In this document: one piece after another, positions 9,864 through 18,768 of the stretch
How positions within the stretch are numbered: the first letter of the stretch is position 1
Layout: each line of letters starts with the position of its first letter
Assembly (NCBI RefSeq): GCF_965229315.1
Contig: NZ_CBDDJA010000002.1
Location: 1,240,001 to 1,304,000 of the forward strand
Reading direction: 5' to 3'
DNA from: Pelomonas sp965229315
GTDB lineage: Bacteria > Pseudomonadota > Gammaproteobacteria > Burkholderiales > Burkholderiaceae_C
Length of the DNA stretch: 64,000 nt
The notes under the pieces: model-generated
Seen by the model: only the letters and a program-made list of their open reading frames with translations
Database searches by the model: none
Told to the model about the DNA's origin: nothing
Program-made: the position numbers and the translations under genes

Positions 9864-11023
9864 TGCCGACAGACGTTGCTGGCTCGTCCGCGGACAACCG
9901 TCCCCTGGTCGTTCACCTGTTGCACCGCTTCGATACCGGCGGGCTGGAGAACGGTGTCGTCAACCTCATCAACCACCTGCCGGCCTTCCGGCATGCGGTG
10001 GTGGCGGTCACCGAGATCACCGCGTTCAAGGAGCGCGTGCAGGCACCGGGCACGCAGTTCATCGCGCTCCACAAGCCGCCGGGGCAGGGCTTCTGGCTTT
10101 ACCCGCGCGTCTACCGGCTGTTGCGCGAACTGCGCCCGGCCGTCGTGCACACGCGCAACCTCGGTGCGATGGAATTCCAGCTGCCCGCCTGGGCCGCGCG
10201 CGTGCCGCTGCGGGTGCACAGCGAGCATGGCTGGGAAGTGAGCGACCTCGGCGGTATCAACCGTGCCAACCAACGTCTGCGCCGGCTCTATGGCCCTGGC
10301 GTGCATCGTTTCGTGGCCTTGTCCCGGGCCATCGAGACCTACCTGACCGGCCCCGTCGGCTTCGCGGGCGAGCGCGTGACGCGCATCTGCAATGGCGTGG
10401 ACACGCAGCGGTTCACGCCTTCCGCCAGCGCGCCCGCCGCATGGCCCTATCGCCGGGGCGAGCATCTGGTGATCGGCGCCGTCGGTCGCATGCAGGCGGT
10501 GAAGGATCCGCTCAACCTCGTCGACGCCTTCCTGCGCCTGCGCGAGCACTGCCCGGCCGACTGGCCGAGGCTGCGGCTGGTGATGCTGGGCGGCGGCCCG
10601 CTGCTGGACGTCGCGCGGGCCCGGCTGGCGCAGGGCGGCGCCGACGGGCAGGCCTGGCTGCCGGGTGACCGCAGCGATGTGGCCGCCTTGCTGCCCCACT
10701 TCGACATCTTCGCGCTGCCCTCGCAGGCCGAGGGCATCAGCAACACGCTGCTGGAGGCCATGGCCTGCGGCTGTGCGCCGGTGGCGACCGATGTGGGTGG
10801 CAATCCGGAACTGGTGGATGACCGCGCCAATGGCCTGCTCGTGCCCGCGCAGGACGATTCGGCGCTCACGAATGCCTTGGCGCTGCTGGTGCATGACACG
10901 GACTTGCGCACACGACTGGCTGCCGCATCGCTGGCACGGGCGCGCGAGCAGTTCAGTCTGGCGGGGATGGTCCAGGCCTACGGGCGTCTGTATGGCAGCC
11001 ACCTCCCCCGGACAGGGGGATAG
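9863..11023 (+). CDS. XrtA system glycosyltransferase (TIGR03088 type)
   Basis: 386 residues from ATG 9863, which overlaps the preceding stop as TGATG; a TTG four codons upstream is an alternative. The N-terminus PLVVHLLHRFDTGGLENGVV and the segment RVPLRVHSEHGWEVSDLGG are characteristic of the XrtA-associated sugar transferase family TIGR03088. The C-terminal GT4 domain has GAVGRMQAVKDPLNLV and the E-x7-E type motif PSQAEGISNTLLEAMACG. It likely acts in assembly of the lipid-linked repeat unit. A C5/G5 hairpin (11004-11020) lies at the very end of the gene, just before the stop. Confidence 0.9.
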   Translation: MPTDVAGSSADNRPLVVHLLHRFDTGGLENGVVNLINHLPAFRHAVVAVTEITAFKERVQAPGTQFIALHKPPGQGFWLYPRVYRLLRELRPAVVHTRNLGAMEFQLPAWAARVPLRVHSEHGWEVSDLGGINRANQRLRRLYGPGVHRFVALSRAIETYLTGPVGFAGERVTRICNGVDTQRFTPSASAPAAWPYRRGEHLVIGAVGRMQAVKDPLNLVDAFLRLREHCPADWPRLRLVMLGGGPLLDVARARLAQGGADGQAWLPGDRSDVAALLPHFDIFALPSQAEGISNTLLEAMACGCAPVATDVGGNPELVDDRANGLLVPAQDDSALTNALALLVHDTDLRTRLAAASLARAREQFSLAGMVQAYGRLYGSHLPRTGG

Positions 11024-11149
11024 GCGTGCGGCACGTCACGCCCGGCCAGCAGAACGCCGGGCGGCGTCGCCAAGCTCGGTAAGAATCCGCCTTTGCCCGC
11101 GCTGCATCGGCGCGGCTTCTCCATCGATTGGTTGAACCAGGTCCAACCC
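11024..11149 (+). promoter_or_regulatory. Intergenic spacer with GC hairpin before the amidotransferase gene
   Basis: This is the longest gap (126 bp) inside unit A. It holds a perfect six-base-pair hairpin, GCCCGG (11040-11045) with CCGGGC (11057-11062), and a TAAGAAT (11080-11086) that could act as a -10 element. No convincing -35 was found. It could be an internal promoter or an attenuator placed before the second half of the operon. It shares two 11-mers with the spacer at 1301-1384 (see findings). Confidence 0.3.
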
Positions 11150-13069
11150 ATGTGCGGCATCACCGGTCTGTTCGATACCCGCGGCCAACGCCTCCCCGAG
11201 CGCGAGCGCCTGCACCGGATGAACGAGTCCCAGCACCACCGCGGGCCGGACGAGGGTGACCTGCACATCGAGCCCGGCGTGGGCTTCGGCCACCGGCGGC
11301 TGTCGGTCATCGACATCGCGACCGGCCAGCAGCCCATCTTCAACGACGACAAGTCGGTGGCCCTGGTCTTCAACGGCGAGGTCTACAACTACCTGGAGCT
11401 GATGGACGAGTTGCGCGGCCACGGCTACGTGTTCCGCACCAAGAGCGACTCCGAGGCCATCGTGCGCGCGTGGGAGCACTGGGGCGAGGACTGTGTGCAT
11501 CACCTGCGCGGCATGTTCGCCTTCATGATCCACGACCGAAAGCGCGACTGCCTGTTCATGGCCCGCGACCGCCTGGGCGTGAAGCCGCTGCACTACGCGC
11601 TGACCGAGGACGGCTGGCTGCTGTTCGGCTCCGAGCTGAAAAGCCTGATGGCCCACGGCGGCCTGCGCCAGGAGATCGACCCGCGCGCCGTCGAGGCCTA
11701 TTTCGCGCTGGGCTACGTGCCCGACCCGGCCACCATCTACAAGCACGCCAAGAAGCTCGCGCCCGGGCATCGACTGCTCGTCAGGCGCGGCCAGGCGCTG
11801 GGCACGCCGCAGCGCTACTGGGACGTCAACTTCACGCTGGACGCGAAGATCGGCGAGGACGAGGCCGCCGAGGAACTGCGGCGGCGCCTCTCGGAGGCGG
11901 TCAAGCTGCGCTTGAAGGCCGAGGTGCCGCTCGGTGCCTTCCTGTCCGGCGGCGTGGATTCCAGCGCCGTCGTGGCCGCCATGGCGCAACTGGATGACCA
12001 GCCGGTCAACACCTGCTCCATCGGCTTCGACGACCCCAAGTTCAACGAGACGCAGTTCGCGCAGCAGGTGGCGGACCGCTACCGCACCAACCATCGCGTC
12101 GAGACGGTCAGCAGTGACGATTTCGGCCTCGTGGACCTGCTGGCCCACCTGTACGACGAGCCCTATGCGGACTCGTCCGCCATCCCGACCTACCGCGTCT
12201 GCGAACTGGCGCGCAAGCATGTGACGGTGGCGCTGTCCGGGGACGGCGGCGACGAGAGCCTGGGCGGCTACCGCCGCTACAAGATGCACATGATGGAAGA
12301 GCGCATGCGCAGCGCCTTCCCCTTGGCGCTGCGCCGCGGTGTGTTCGGCCCGCTGGCCAGGCTGTACCCCAAGGCCGACTGGGCGCCGCGCGTGTTCCGC
12401 GCCAAGACCACCTTCCAGGCCATCGCGCGCAACTCGGTCGACGCCTACTTCAACACCATGGGTCTGGTGCGCGACCCGATGCGCACGGTGCTCTTCAGCG
12501 AGGGTTTCAAGCGGGACCTGCAGGGCTGGCACGCCAGCGAGATCTTCCACGAGCACGCGCAGCGTGCGAACACGGACGACCCGCTGGCGCTGATCCAGTA
12601 CCTGGACATCCACACCTACCTGCCCGGCGACATCAACACCAAGGTGGACCGCGCCAGCATGGCGCACAGCCTGGAGGTGCGCGAGCCGCTGATGGACCAC
12701 AAGCTGGTCGAATGGGTGGCGACACTGCCGTCCGCGCTGAAGCTGCGCGGCCAGGAGGGCAAGTACATCTTCAAGAAGGCACTGGAGCCCATGCTGCCGC
12801 ACGACGTGCTGTACCGGCCCAAGATGGGCTTCTCGGTGCCGCTGGCGCGCTGGCTGCGCGGCCCGTTGCGCGAACAGACCCGCCAGGCGCTGCAGAACGG
12901 CGCCCTGGCGCAGACCGGCTGGTTCAATGCCGGCGTCATCGCACGCCTGCTCGACCAGCACGAGCGCGGCCAGCTCGACCACTCGCAGCCGTTGTGGGTG
13001 CTGCTGATGTTCGACGCCTTCCTGCGCAACGCCGGCCTCGGCCAGGCTCGGGTGAGCGCGGCTGCATGA
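11150..13069 (+). CDS. XrtA/PEP-CTERM system amidotransferase (asparagine synthetase family)
   Basis: 639 residues from ATG 11150, chosen because it places the catalytic Cys at position 2 (MCGITGLFD). The N-terminal class II glutamine amidotransferase domain is complete (HHRGPDEGD, GHRRLSVID, FNGEVYNY). The C-terminal synthetase domain has the pyrophosphate loop FLSGGVDSSAVVA. It matches the exosortase-1-associated amidotransferase family (TIGR03108). The reaction is expected to be ATP-dependent amidation of a carboxylate using glutamine. With a uronic-acid-forming dehydrogenase in the same operon, a sugar uronamide is the likely product, by analogy with asparagine-synthetase-like enzymes of O-antigen loci. 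Its stop overlaps the next start (ATGA). Confidence 0.92.
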   Translation: MCGITGLFDTRGQRLPERERLHRMNESQHHRGPDEGDLHIEPGVGFGHRRLSVIDIATGQQPIFNDDKSVALVFNGEVYNYLELMDELRGHGYVFRTKSDSEAIVRAWEHWGEDCVHHLRGMFAFMIHDRKRDCLFMARDRLGVKPLHYALTEDGWLLFGSELKSLMAHGGLRQEIDPRAVEAYFALGYVPDPATIYKHAKKLAPGHRLLVRRGQALGTPQRYWDVNFTLDAKIGEDEAAEELRRRLSEAVKLRLKAEVPLGAFLSGGVDSSAVVAAMAQLDDQPVNTCSIGFDDPKFNETQFAQQVADRYRTNHRVETVSSDDFGLVDLLAHLYDEPYADSSAIPTYRVCELARKHVTVALSGDGGDESLGGYRRYKMHMMEERMRSAFPLALRRGVFGPLARLYPKADWAPRVFRAKTTFQAIARNSVDAYFNTMGLVRDPMRTVLFSEGFKRDLQGWHASEIFHEHAQRANTDDPLALIQYLDIHTYLPGDINTKVDRASMAHSLEVREPLMDHKLVEWVATLPSALKLRGQEGKYIFKKALEPMLPHDVLYRPKMGFSVPLARWLRGPLREQTRQALQNGALAQTGWFNAGVIARLLDQHERGQLDHSQPLWVLLMFDAFLRNAGLGQARVSAAA

Positions 13070-14229
13070 GAGTGCTCTACCACCACCGCACCGCGTCCAA
13101 GGACGGCCAGGCGGTCCATATCGAAGAGATGATCACGGCGCTGCGCGAGCAGGGCCACGAGGTGCGTGTCGTCGCGCCCGGTGGCAGCGACGAGCCCAGC
13201 GGCCAGATGGGCGCCGAGGTCGGCTGGGTGGCGCGGTTGCGTGCACGCCTGCCCAAGGCCGCCTACGAACTGCTGGAGCTGGCCTACACCCTCGTGGCCT
13301 ACCGGCGCCTTGCGGCGGCGGCGCGCGAGTTCAAGCCCGACGTCATCTACGAGCGCTACAACCTCTTCCTGCTGGCGGGGCTGATGCTGAAGCGCCGCAC
13401 GGGGCTGCCGTTGCTGCTGGAGGTGAATGCGCCGCTGGCGGAGGAGCGCGGCAAGTTCGGCGGCCTGGGCCTGCCGCGGCTGGCGCGCTGGGCGGAGGCC
13501 AAGGCCTGGCGCGGTGCCGACTTCGTGCTGCCCGTCACCGACGTGCTGGCTGACCACGTGCGCGCCGTGGGCGTGCCGGACGAGCGCATCGTTGTCGTGC
13601 CCAACGGCATCAACGAGGCGCACTTCGCCGCCGCGCCGGACGCTGCCGCCGCCAAGGCTGGCCTGGGCTGGCCGGATGCGCTGGTGCTGGGCTTCACCGG
13701 TTTCGTGCGCGACTGGCACGGCATGGATCGCGTCATCCGCTGGATGGCCGGCGGTGATGCGCCGGCCAACGCCCGTCTTCTCATCGTTGGCGATGGCCCG
13801 GCGCGGCCCGACCTGGAGCAACTGGCTGCCGAGCTGCAACTGGGCGACCGGGTGCGCTTCACCGGGGTCATCCACCGCGACCGCGTGCCGGCCCTGGTGG
13901 CCGCCTTCGATGTCGCGCTGCAGCCCGCCGTCGTGGCCTACGCGTCGCCGCTCAAGCTCATCGAGTACCTCGCGCTGGGCAAGGCCATCGTGGCGCCCAA
14001 CCAGCCCAACATCGCCGAGGTGCTGGACGATGGCGTCAATGCGCTGCTGTTCGAACCCGACGACGTGACGGGGCTGGAGCGCTCCCTGGCCCGTCTGGCC
14101 CACGAGCCCGCGCTGCGCCAGCGGCTGGGGCAGGGCGCCCACGACACCATCGCCCGGCTGCAGCTGACCTGGGCCGGCAACGCCCGCAAGGCAGTCGGCC
14201 TGGCGGCCCGTGCCGGAGCGCCCGCGTGA
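13066..14229 (+). CDS. Family 4 glycosyltransferase
   Basis: 387 residues, with the ATG overlapping the amidotransferase stop. It is a GT-B fold protein: the N-terminal domain starts MRVLYHHRTASKDGQAVHIEEM, and the donor site in the C-terminal half has LGFTGFVRDWHGMDR and SPLKLIEYLALGKAIVAPN. The N-terminal HHRTASKDGQ pattern is common in XrtA-locus glycosyltransferases, but I cannot assign a named family with certainty. It is coupled downstream to another GT4 through a GTGA overlap. Donor and acceptor sugars are unknown. Confidence 0.85.
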   Translation: MRVLYHHRTASKDGQAVHIEEMITALREQGHEVRVVAPGGSDEPSGQMGAEVGWVARLRARLPKAAYELLELAYTLVAYRRLAAAAREFKPDVIYERYNLFLLAGLMLKRRTGLPLLLEVNAPLAEERGKFGGLGLPRLARWAEAKAWRGADFVLPVTDVLADHVRAVGVPDERIVVVPNGINEAHFAAAPDAAAAKAGLGWPDALVLGFTGFVRDWHGMDRVIRWMAGGDAPANARLLIVGDGPARPDLEQLAAELQLGDRVRFTGVIHRDRVPALVAAFDVALQPAVVAYASPLKLIEYLALGKAIVAPNQPNIAEVLDDGVNALLFEPDDVTGLERSLARLAHEPALRQRLGQGAHDTIARLQLTWAGNARKAVGLAARAGAPA

Positions 14230-15428
14230 CGTTGCGCATCCTGACGTTCTCGACGCTGTTCCCCAGCAGCGTGCGGCCCACGCACGGCATCTTCGTGGAG
14301 ACGCGGCTGCGCGAGCTGCTCAAGAGCGGCCAGGTCGAGTCCCGCGTCGTCGCGCCGGTGCCCTGGTTCCCGTCGACGGCGCCGCGCTGGGGTGAGTACG
14401 CCAAGTTCGCCGCGACGCCGGTTCGCGAGCAGCGCAACGGCCTGGACGTGCAGCATCCGCGCTACCTGCTGCTGCCCAAGGTCGGCATGACTTCCGCACC
14501 GTTGACGATGGCGCTGGGCGCGCGATCGGCCGTGCAGAGACTTCTCGACGAGGGCTTCGACTTCGACCTCATCGACGCCCATTACTACTATCCCGATGGC
14601 GTGGCTGCCGCATTGCTGGCCCAGTGGTTCGACAGGCCGCTGACCATCACCGCCCGAGGCACCGACCTGAACCTGATCCCGCAGCACAGGCTGCCCAGAC
14701 GCATGATCGAGTGGGCCGCCGCGCGCGCCGCCGGCTCCATCGGCGTCTGCGCCGCGCTGATGGGCGTGCTGCGCAACTGGGGTCACGACCCAGCCAAGCT
14801 GCACACCCTGCGCAATGGCGTGGATCTGGAGCGCTTCCGGCCGTTGCCGCAGGCAGCGGTGCGCACCGAGCTGGGCATTGGCGGCGAGCCGTTGCTGCTG
14901 TCGGTGGGTCATCTGATTGAGCGCAAGGGTCATCACATTGCCATCGAGGCGCTGGCCCTGCTCGTCGCGCAGCGGCCGGGCGCCCGCCTCGTCGTCGTCG
15001 GCGAGGGCGAAGAGCGCGCCGCGCTGACGGCGTTGGCGGCGCGCCTGGGCGTGGCCGACCAGGTTCGCTTCACGGGCGCGCTGCCCAACACCGAGCTGCT
15101 GAAGTGGTACAGCGCCGCCGATGTGCTGCTGCTGTGCTCCAGCCGCGAAGGCTGGGCCAACGTCCTGCTGGAATCCATGGCCTGCGGCACCCCCGTCGTC
15201 GCGACTGACATCTGGGGCACGCCCGAGGTCGTCCAGGGGGCGGCTGCGGGCCGCCTGGTGCCCAGCCGGGACGGCCCCGCTTTTGCTGCCGCCGTGACGG
15301 CCCTGCTCGCCGCAGGCGTTGATCGCTCAGCCACCCGCCGCTATGCCGAGGGCTTCGGATGGCAAGCGACGACGGATGGGCAACTGGCCTTGTTCAACGA
15401 CATCAAGGCCAGGACACAGCATGCGTGA
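14226..15428 (+). CDS. Family 4 glycosyltransferase
   Basis: 400 residues from a GTG overlapping the preceding stop (GTGA). The N-terminus LRILTFSTLFPSSVRPTHG and the stretch FDLIDAHYYYPDG are typical of glycosyltransferases of exopolysaccharide and teichuronic acid clusters (TuaC-like). The donor site has LLSVGHLIERKGHHIAI and CSSREGWANVLLESMACGTP with the conserved glutamates. It overlaps the ligase gene by eight bases, so translation is coupled. It probably adds one sugar of the repeat unit; specificity is not readable. Confidence 0.87.
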   Translation: MTLRILTFSTLFPSSVRPTHGIFVETRLRELLKSGQVESRVVAPVPWFPSTAPRWGEYAKFAATPVREQRNGLDVQHPRYLLLPKVGMTSAPLTMALGARSAVQRLLDEGFDFDLIDAHYYYPDGVAAALLAQWFDRPLTITARGTDLNLIPQHRLPRRMIEWAAARAAGSIGVCAALMGVLRNWGHDPAKLHTLRNGVDLERFRPLPQAAVRTELGIGGEPLLLSVGHLIERKGHHIAIEALALLVAQRPGARLVVVGEGEERAALTALAARLGVADQVRFTGALPNTELLKWYSAADVLLLCSSREGWANVLLESMACGTPVVATDIWGTPEVVQGAAAGRLVPSRDGPAFAAAVTALLAAGVDRSATRRYAEGFGWQATTDGQLALFNDIKARTQHA

Positions 15429-16734
15429 CCTCACACTGCTCGTCATCATCGGCTGGTGCTTCCTGCAGGCGTTCCGCCGTCCCTGGGTCGGCATCATGTG
15501 CTGGACCTGGCTCAGCATCATGAATCCGCACCAGCTCTCCTGGTCGCTGCGCACCATGCCTTTCGCGGCGGCGATCGGCGGCGCGACGCTCATCGGGCTG
15601 TTCATCACGCAGGACAAGCGCGACTACTCGCTCAATCGCGAGAACACGACGCTCATCCTGTTCATGGTCTGGATGTGCATCACGCTGCCCTTCTCGATGC
15701 TCTTTGCCGAGAGTTTCGAGCTGTGGAAGCGCGTCATGAAGATCGACTTGATGATCCTCGTGGCTGCCGTGCTGCTGCACAGCAAGCGCCACATGATGCT
15801 GTTGACCTGGATCCTGGTCATCTCCATCGGTTTTTATGGCGTCAAGGGCGGCGCGTTCACCCTCGCCACAGGTGGCAACTACCGGGTGTGGGGCCCCGAC
15901 GACACTTACGTCAACGGCAACAACGAGATTGCGCTGGCCATCGTGATGGTCATTCCGTTGATGCGCTTTCTGCAGATGCAGTTGCAGGCCAGGTGGGCGA
16001 AGACGGCAATGACTGTCTGCATGATGTTGATGGCCGCCGCAGCGCTGGGCAGCCATTCGCGCGGCGCTTTGCTTGCCATCGGGGCAATGGCCCTGGTGCT
16101 GTGGTGGCGGGGCAAGAACAAGTTCGGCATGGCGATTGGCATGCTCGTGGTTGGTGCGGCGCTGCTGTCGCTGATGCCCGCCGAATGGTGGGAGCGCATG
16201 AACACCATCAAGACCTACCAGGAAGATGCATCCGCCCTCGGGCGCATCAATGCATGGTGGATGGCCTGGAATCTCGCCAAGGCGAACTTCTTTGGCGGCG
16301 GCTTCATGATCTGGACCGGCTCGATCTTCGCCATCTATGCCCCTGACCCGCTGGACCCGCATGCGTCGCACAGCATCTACTTCATGGTGCTCGGCGAGCA
16401 GGGCTTCATCGGTCTGTTCTTGTTCCTGACGCTCTTCGGGTTCGTCTGGGGGTCGGCGGGACAGCTTCGGACCCGCGCGGCCAACAAGCCAGAGACCCAA
16501 TGGATTTCCGACCTCGGTGGCATGCTGCAGGTGAGCCTGGTTGGCTACGCGGTGGGTGGCGCGTTCCTCAGCCTGGCCTACTGGGACTTGCCGTACAACC
16601 TCATGGTGCTGGCCGTCGTGGGCCGGCGCTGGCTGAGCAGAAAGGCTTGGCTGACGGAGCGGCCGGAGCCCGTGATCGTGCTGCCCAACTTCTTGCAGCA
16701 TTGGCTCAAATCCATGAAGCGGCGGGCATCATGA
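15421..16734 (+). CDS. Putative O-glycosylation ligase / O-antigen-ligase-like protein, XrtA-associated
   Basis: 437 residues from ATG 15421, with about ten to twelve transmembrane helices. The N-terminus MRDLTLLVIIGWCFLQAF, then WLSIMNPHQLSWS and the loop GGNYRVWGPDDTYVNGNNE, match the family annotated as probable O-glycosylation ligase of exosortase A systems (TIGR03097). SHSRGALLAIGAM and the large periplasmic loop DPHASHSIYFMVLGEQG fit the Wzy/WaaL superfamily. It would polymerise or ligate the flipped glycan at the periplasmic face, perhaps onto PEP-CTERM proteins. The start overlaps the previous gene and the stop overlaps the deacetylase start. Confidence 0.9.
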   Translation: MRDLTLLVIIGWCFLQAFRRPWVGIMCWTWLSIMNPHQLSWSLRTMPFAAAIGGATLIGLFITQDKRDYSLNRENTTLILFMVWMCITLPFSMLFAESFELWKRVMKIDLMILVAAVLLHSKRHMMLLTWILVISIGFYGVKGGAFTLATGGNYRVWGPDDTYVNGNNEIALAIVMVIPLMRFLQMQLQARWAKTAMTVCMMLMAAAALGSHSRGALLAIGAMALVLWWRGKNKFGMAIGMLVVGAALLSLMPAEWWERMNTIKTYQEDASALGRINAWWMAWNLAKANFFGGGFMIWTGSIFAIYAPDPLDPHASHSIYFMVLGEQGFIGLFLFLTLFGFVWGSAGQLRTRAANKPETQWISDLGGMLQVSLVGYAVGGAFLSLAYWDLPYNLMVLAVVGRRWLSRKAWLTERPEPVIVLPNFLQHWLKSMKRRAS

Positions 16735-17690
16735 AACCCCTGTTCAGCCTGCTGTCGCCGGCCGGTGCGCGCGCGCGCCTGACCGTGCTGATCTTCCACC
16801 GCGTGCTGCGCGAGCCGGACCCGCTGTTCCCAGACGAAGTCGACGCGGCCCGTTTCGACGAGCTGCTGGGCTGGGCGAAATCCTGGTTCAACGTGCTGCC
16901 GCTGGACACTGCGATCCGCCAGCTGCACGAGGGCAACCTGCCCGCGCGTGCAGCGGCGCTGAGCTTCGATGACGGCTACGCCGACAACCATGACGTCGCG
17001 CTGCCGCTGCTGCAAAAGCACGGCTTGCCGTGCAGCTTCTTCGTCGCCACCGGCTTCCTCGACGGCGGCCGCATGTGGAACGACACGCTGATCGAGGCGG
17101 TGCGTCTCAGCACGCTGCCGACGCTGGATCTGCGCGGCTTGAGCGATGGCGAAGGTGAGGACCTCGGCCTGCACACGCTTGGCGACACCGGCAACCGCCG
17201 CGCGGCGCTGAGCCGGCTCATCGAGCGGGTGAAGTACCTGCCACCCGAGCCTCGGCTGGCCTGCGTGGACGCCATCGCGGCGCGTGCCGAAGTGAATCCG
17301 CCGGGCGACCTGATGATGACCAGCGAGCAGGTCAAGGCGCTGCACCGCGCCGGCATGCAGGTCGGCGCGCACACCGTCAGTCACCCCATCCTCGCCACGC
17401 TGGACGCGAACCGCGCCGCCGACGAGATCGCTCGCAGCCGGGACATGCTGCAGTCGCTGCTGGGCGCGACCGTGGGTCTGTTCGCCTATCCCAACGGCAA
17501 GCCTGGCACCGACTACCTGCCCGACGTGCATCCGGCCCTCGTGCGCGAGCTCGGATTCGACGCCGCCGTGTCGACGCGCTGGGCGGCGGCGCGCCGCGCG
17601 GACGACGTGTTCCAGATTCCGCGCTTCACACCCTGGGATCGTGCAGGGCTGAAGTTCGGGTTGAGGCTGGTGCGCAACTTGTTCAACTGA
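16731..17690 (+). CDS. Polysaccharide deacetylase (NodB-type)
   Basis: 319 residues from ATG 16731, overlapping the preceding stop. The NodB domain is intact: motif 1 AALSFDDGYADNHDVAL with the catalytic and metal-binding Asp pair, motif 2 GAHTVSHPILATL with two metal-binding His residues, and motif 3 LFAYPNGKPGTDYLPDV. It ends with QIPRFTPWDRAG. No signal peptide is apparent, so action on a cytoplasmic or inner-leaflet lipid-linked intermediate is possible, unlike secreted chitin deacetylases. It is the last gene of unit A and converges on the reverse-strand unit. It is distinct from the DUF3473 deacetylase at the window start. Confidence 0.88.
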   Translation: MKPLFSLLSPAGARARLTVLIFHRVLREPDPLFPDEVDAARFDELLGWAKSWFNVLPLDTAIRQLHEGNLPARAAALSFDDGYADNHDVALPLLQKHGLPCSFFVATGFLDGGRMWNDTLIEAVRLSTLPTLDLRGLSDGEGEDLGLHTLGDTGNRRAALSRLIERVKYLPPEPRLACVDAIAARAEVNPPGDLMMTSEQVKALHRAGMQVGAHTVSHPILATLDANRAADEIARSRDMLQSLLGATVGLFAYPNGKPGTDYLPDVHPALVRELGFDAAVSTRWAAARRADDVFQIPRFTPWDRAGLKFGLRLVRNLFN

Positions 17691-17711
17691 CCCCGCGGGG
17701 CCGCAGGCCGC

Positions 17712-17734
17712 AACCGGCGCGCGCCGAGCCGGTT
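17712..17734. terminator. Hairpin between convergent glycan operons
   Basis: AACCGGC (17712-17718) pairs perfectly with GCCGGTT (17728-17734) around a nine-base GC-rich loop. It lies in the 120-bp gap between the ends of units A and B, where a bidirectional terminator would be expected. There is no U-tract on either strand, so it may be Rho-assisted or simply a barrier hairpin. Confidence 0.35.
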
Positions 17735-17810
17735 GACGCGCACCGCGACCTGGGCCACGCCAGGCAGGATGAGCCTGCCGCCGTGGGTGAACCGGAACCT
17801 GCGTCAGCGG

Positions 17811-18746
17811 TCAGTGGCCGATCAGCAGCTTGGCGCCGGCCAGTGCCGACTTGCCCCGCAGACCGAGCCTGAAGGCACGTCCGTACAGCGCCAGCGCCTG
17901 CCGCATGTCTGTGCGCCGATAGGCGTAGCCGGCGTGGAAGTTCGCCATGGCGCAGGCCTTGCGAATTGCATCGCGATGCGGGCTGTCTGCTGGCGCAATG
18001 CTCAGTAGCGTGTCGAAGACCTTGGCGTTCCAGCCGGCCTTGTCCGGCGCCAAGCTCATGGATGCGCTGTGCACGAAGTACTTGGCGGCCAGCGTCGGGT
18101 TGTAGACGATGTGCAGGTCGCCGCCCAATGAAGCTTCCAGGCTGAAGAGCCAGTCCGCGCTCTTCTTCAGCGTGCCGCGGAAGCCGTACCGTTGCAGCAA
18201 GGCGCGGCTGAAGAGGGTGTTGGCGCCGTTGAAGTAGATCTGCCCATCGAGGACGGCGCGAAAGAGGTCGCCCGTGAGGTGCTGTTCGTTGCCGACCTGG
18301 CTCACCCGACGCAGGCAGGCCGGTGACAGCACGGGCTTGTCGACCGGCGGGTGGTCAGGCTCAGAGACGTGCAGTGCAGTCAGGTAGAGGTCCACATGCT
18401 GGCCTTGCAGCGCTGCAAGGGAGGCAAGCGCCCGGGCATAGAAGTCCGCTTCGACGCCATCGTCGTCGTCCAGGAAGTGAATGAACTGGCCGCGAGACTG
18501 GGTCAGGCCGAAGTTCCTGCAATTGAACAAGCCACGGTCGCCATCGTTCTCGGCTATGCGCACGCCAGGCAGATGCTGGGTTGCCTCTTGGAGAAAGGCC
18601 CGGGTGCCGTCGGTGCAGTGGTCCAACGCATACAGCAGTTCGAGGCCGGCCTGCAGTTGTGGCTTCAGGGCCTCGAGGTGCGTGCGCACGAAGTCCAGCC
18701 GGTTGTGCGTGCAGCAGACGATGGAGATCAGCGGTTCTGGCGTCAT
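17811..18746 (-). CDS. Family 2 glycosyltransferase
   Basis: 311 residues from the ATG at 18746; longer readings upstream run into the flippase gene and lack similarity. The GT2 start EPLISIVCCTHNRLDFV, the DRGLFNCRNFGLTQSRG motif and the metal-binding run IHFLDDDDGVEADF are clear. The C-terminal 100 residues have a helical, TPR-like look (AYRRTDMRQALALYGRAFRL). It is the last gene of reverse unit B, 22 bp after the flippase gene. It probably adds a sugar to the same glycan; specificity is unknown. Confidence 0.85.
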   Translation of the reverse strand: MTPEPLISIVCCTHNRLDFVRTHLEALKPQLQAGLELLYALDHCTDGTRAFLQEATQHLPGVRIAENDGDRGLFNCRNFGLTQSRGQFIHFLDDDDGVEADFYARALASLAALQGQHVDLYLTALHVSEPDHPPVDKPVLSPACLRRVSQVGNEQHLTGDLFRAVLDGQIYFNGANTLFSRALLQRYGFRGTLKKSADWLFSLEASLGGDLHIVYNPTLAAKYFVHSASMSLAPDKAGWNAKVFDTLLSIAPADSPHRDAIRKACAMANFHAGYAYRRTDMRQALALYGRAFRLGLRGKSALAGAKLLIGH

Positions 18747-18768
18747 GCGAGCATCTTCATGCAGGGAT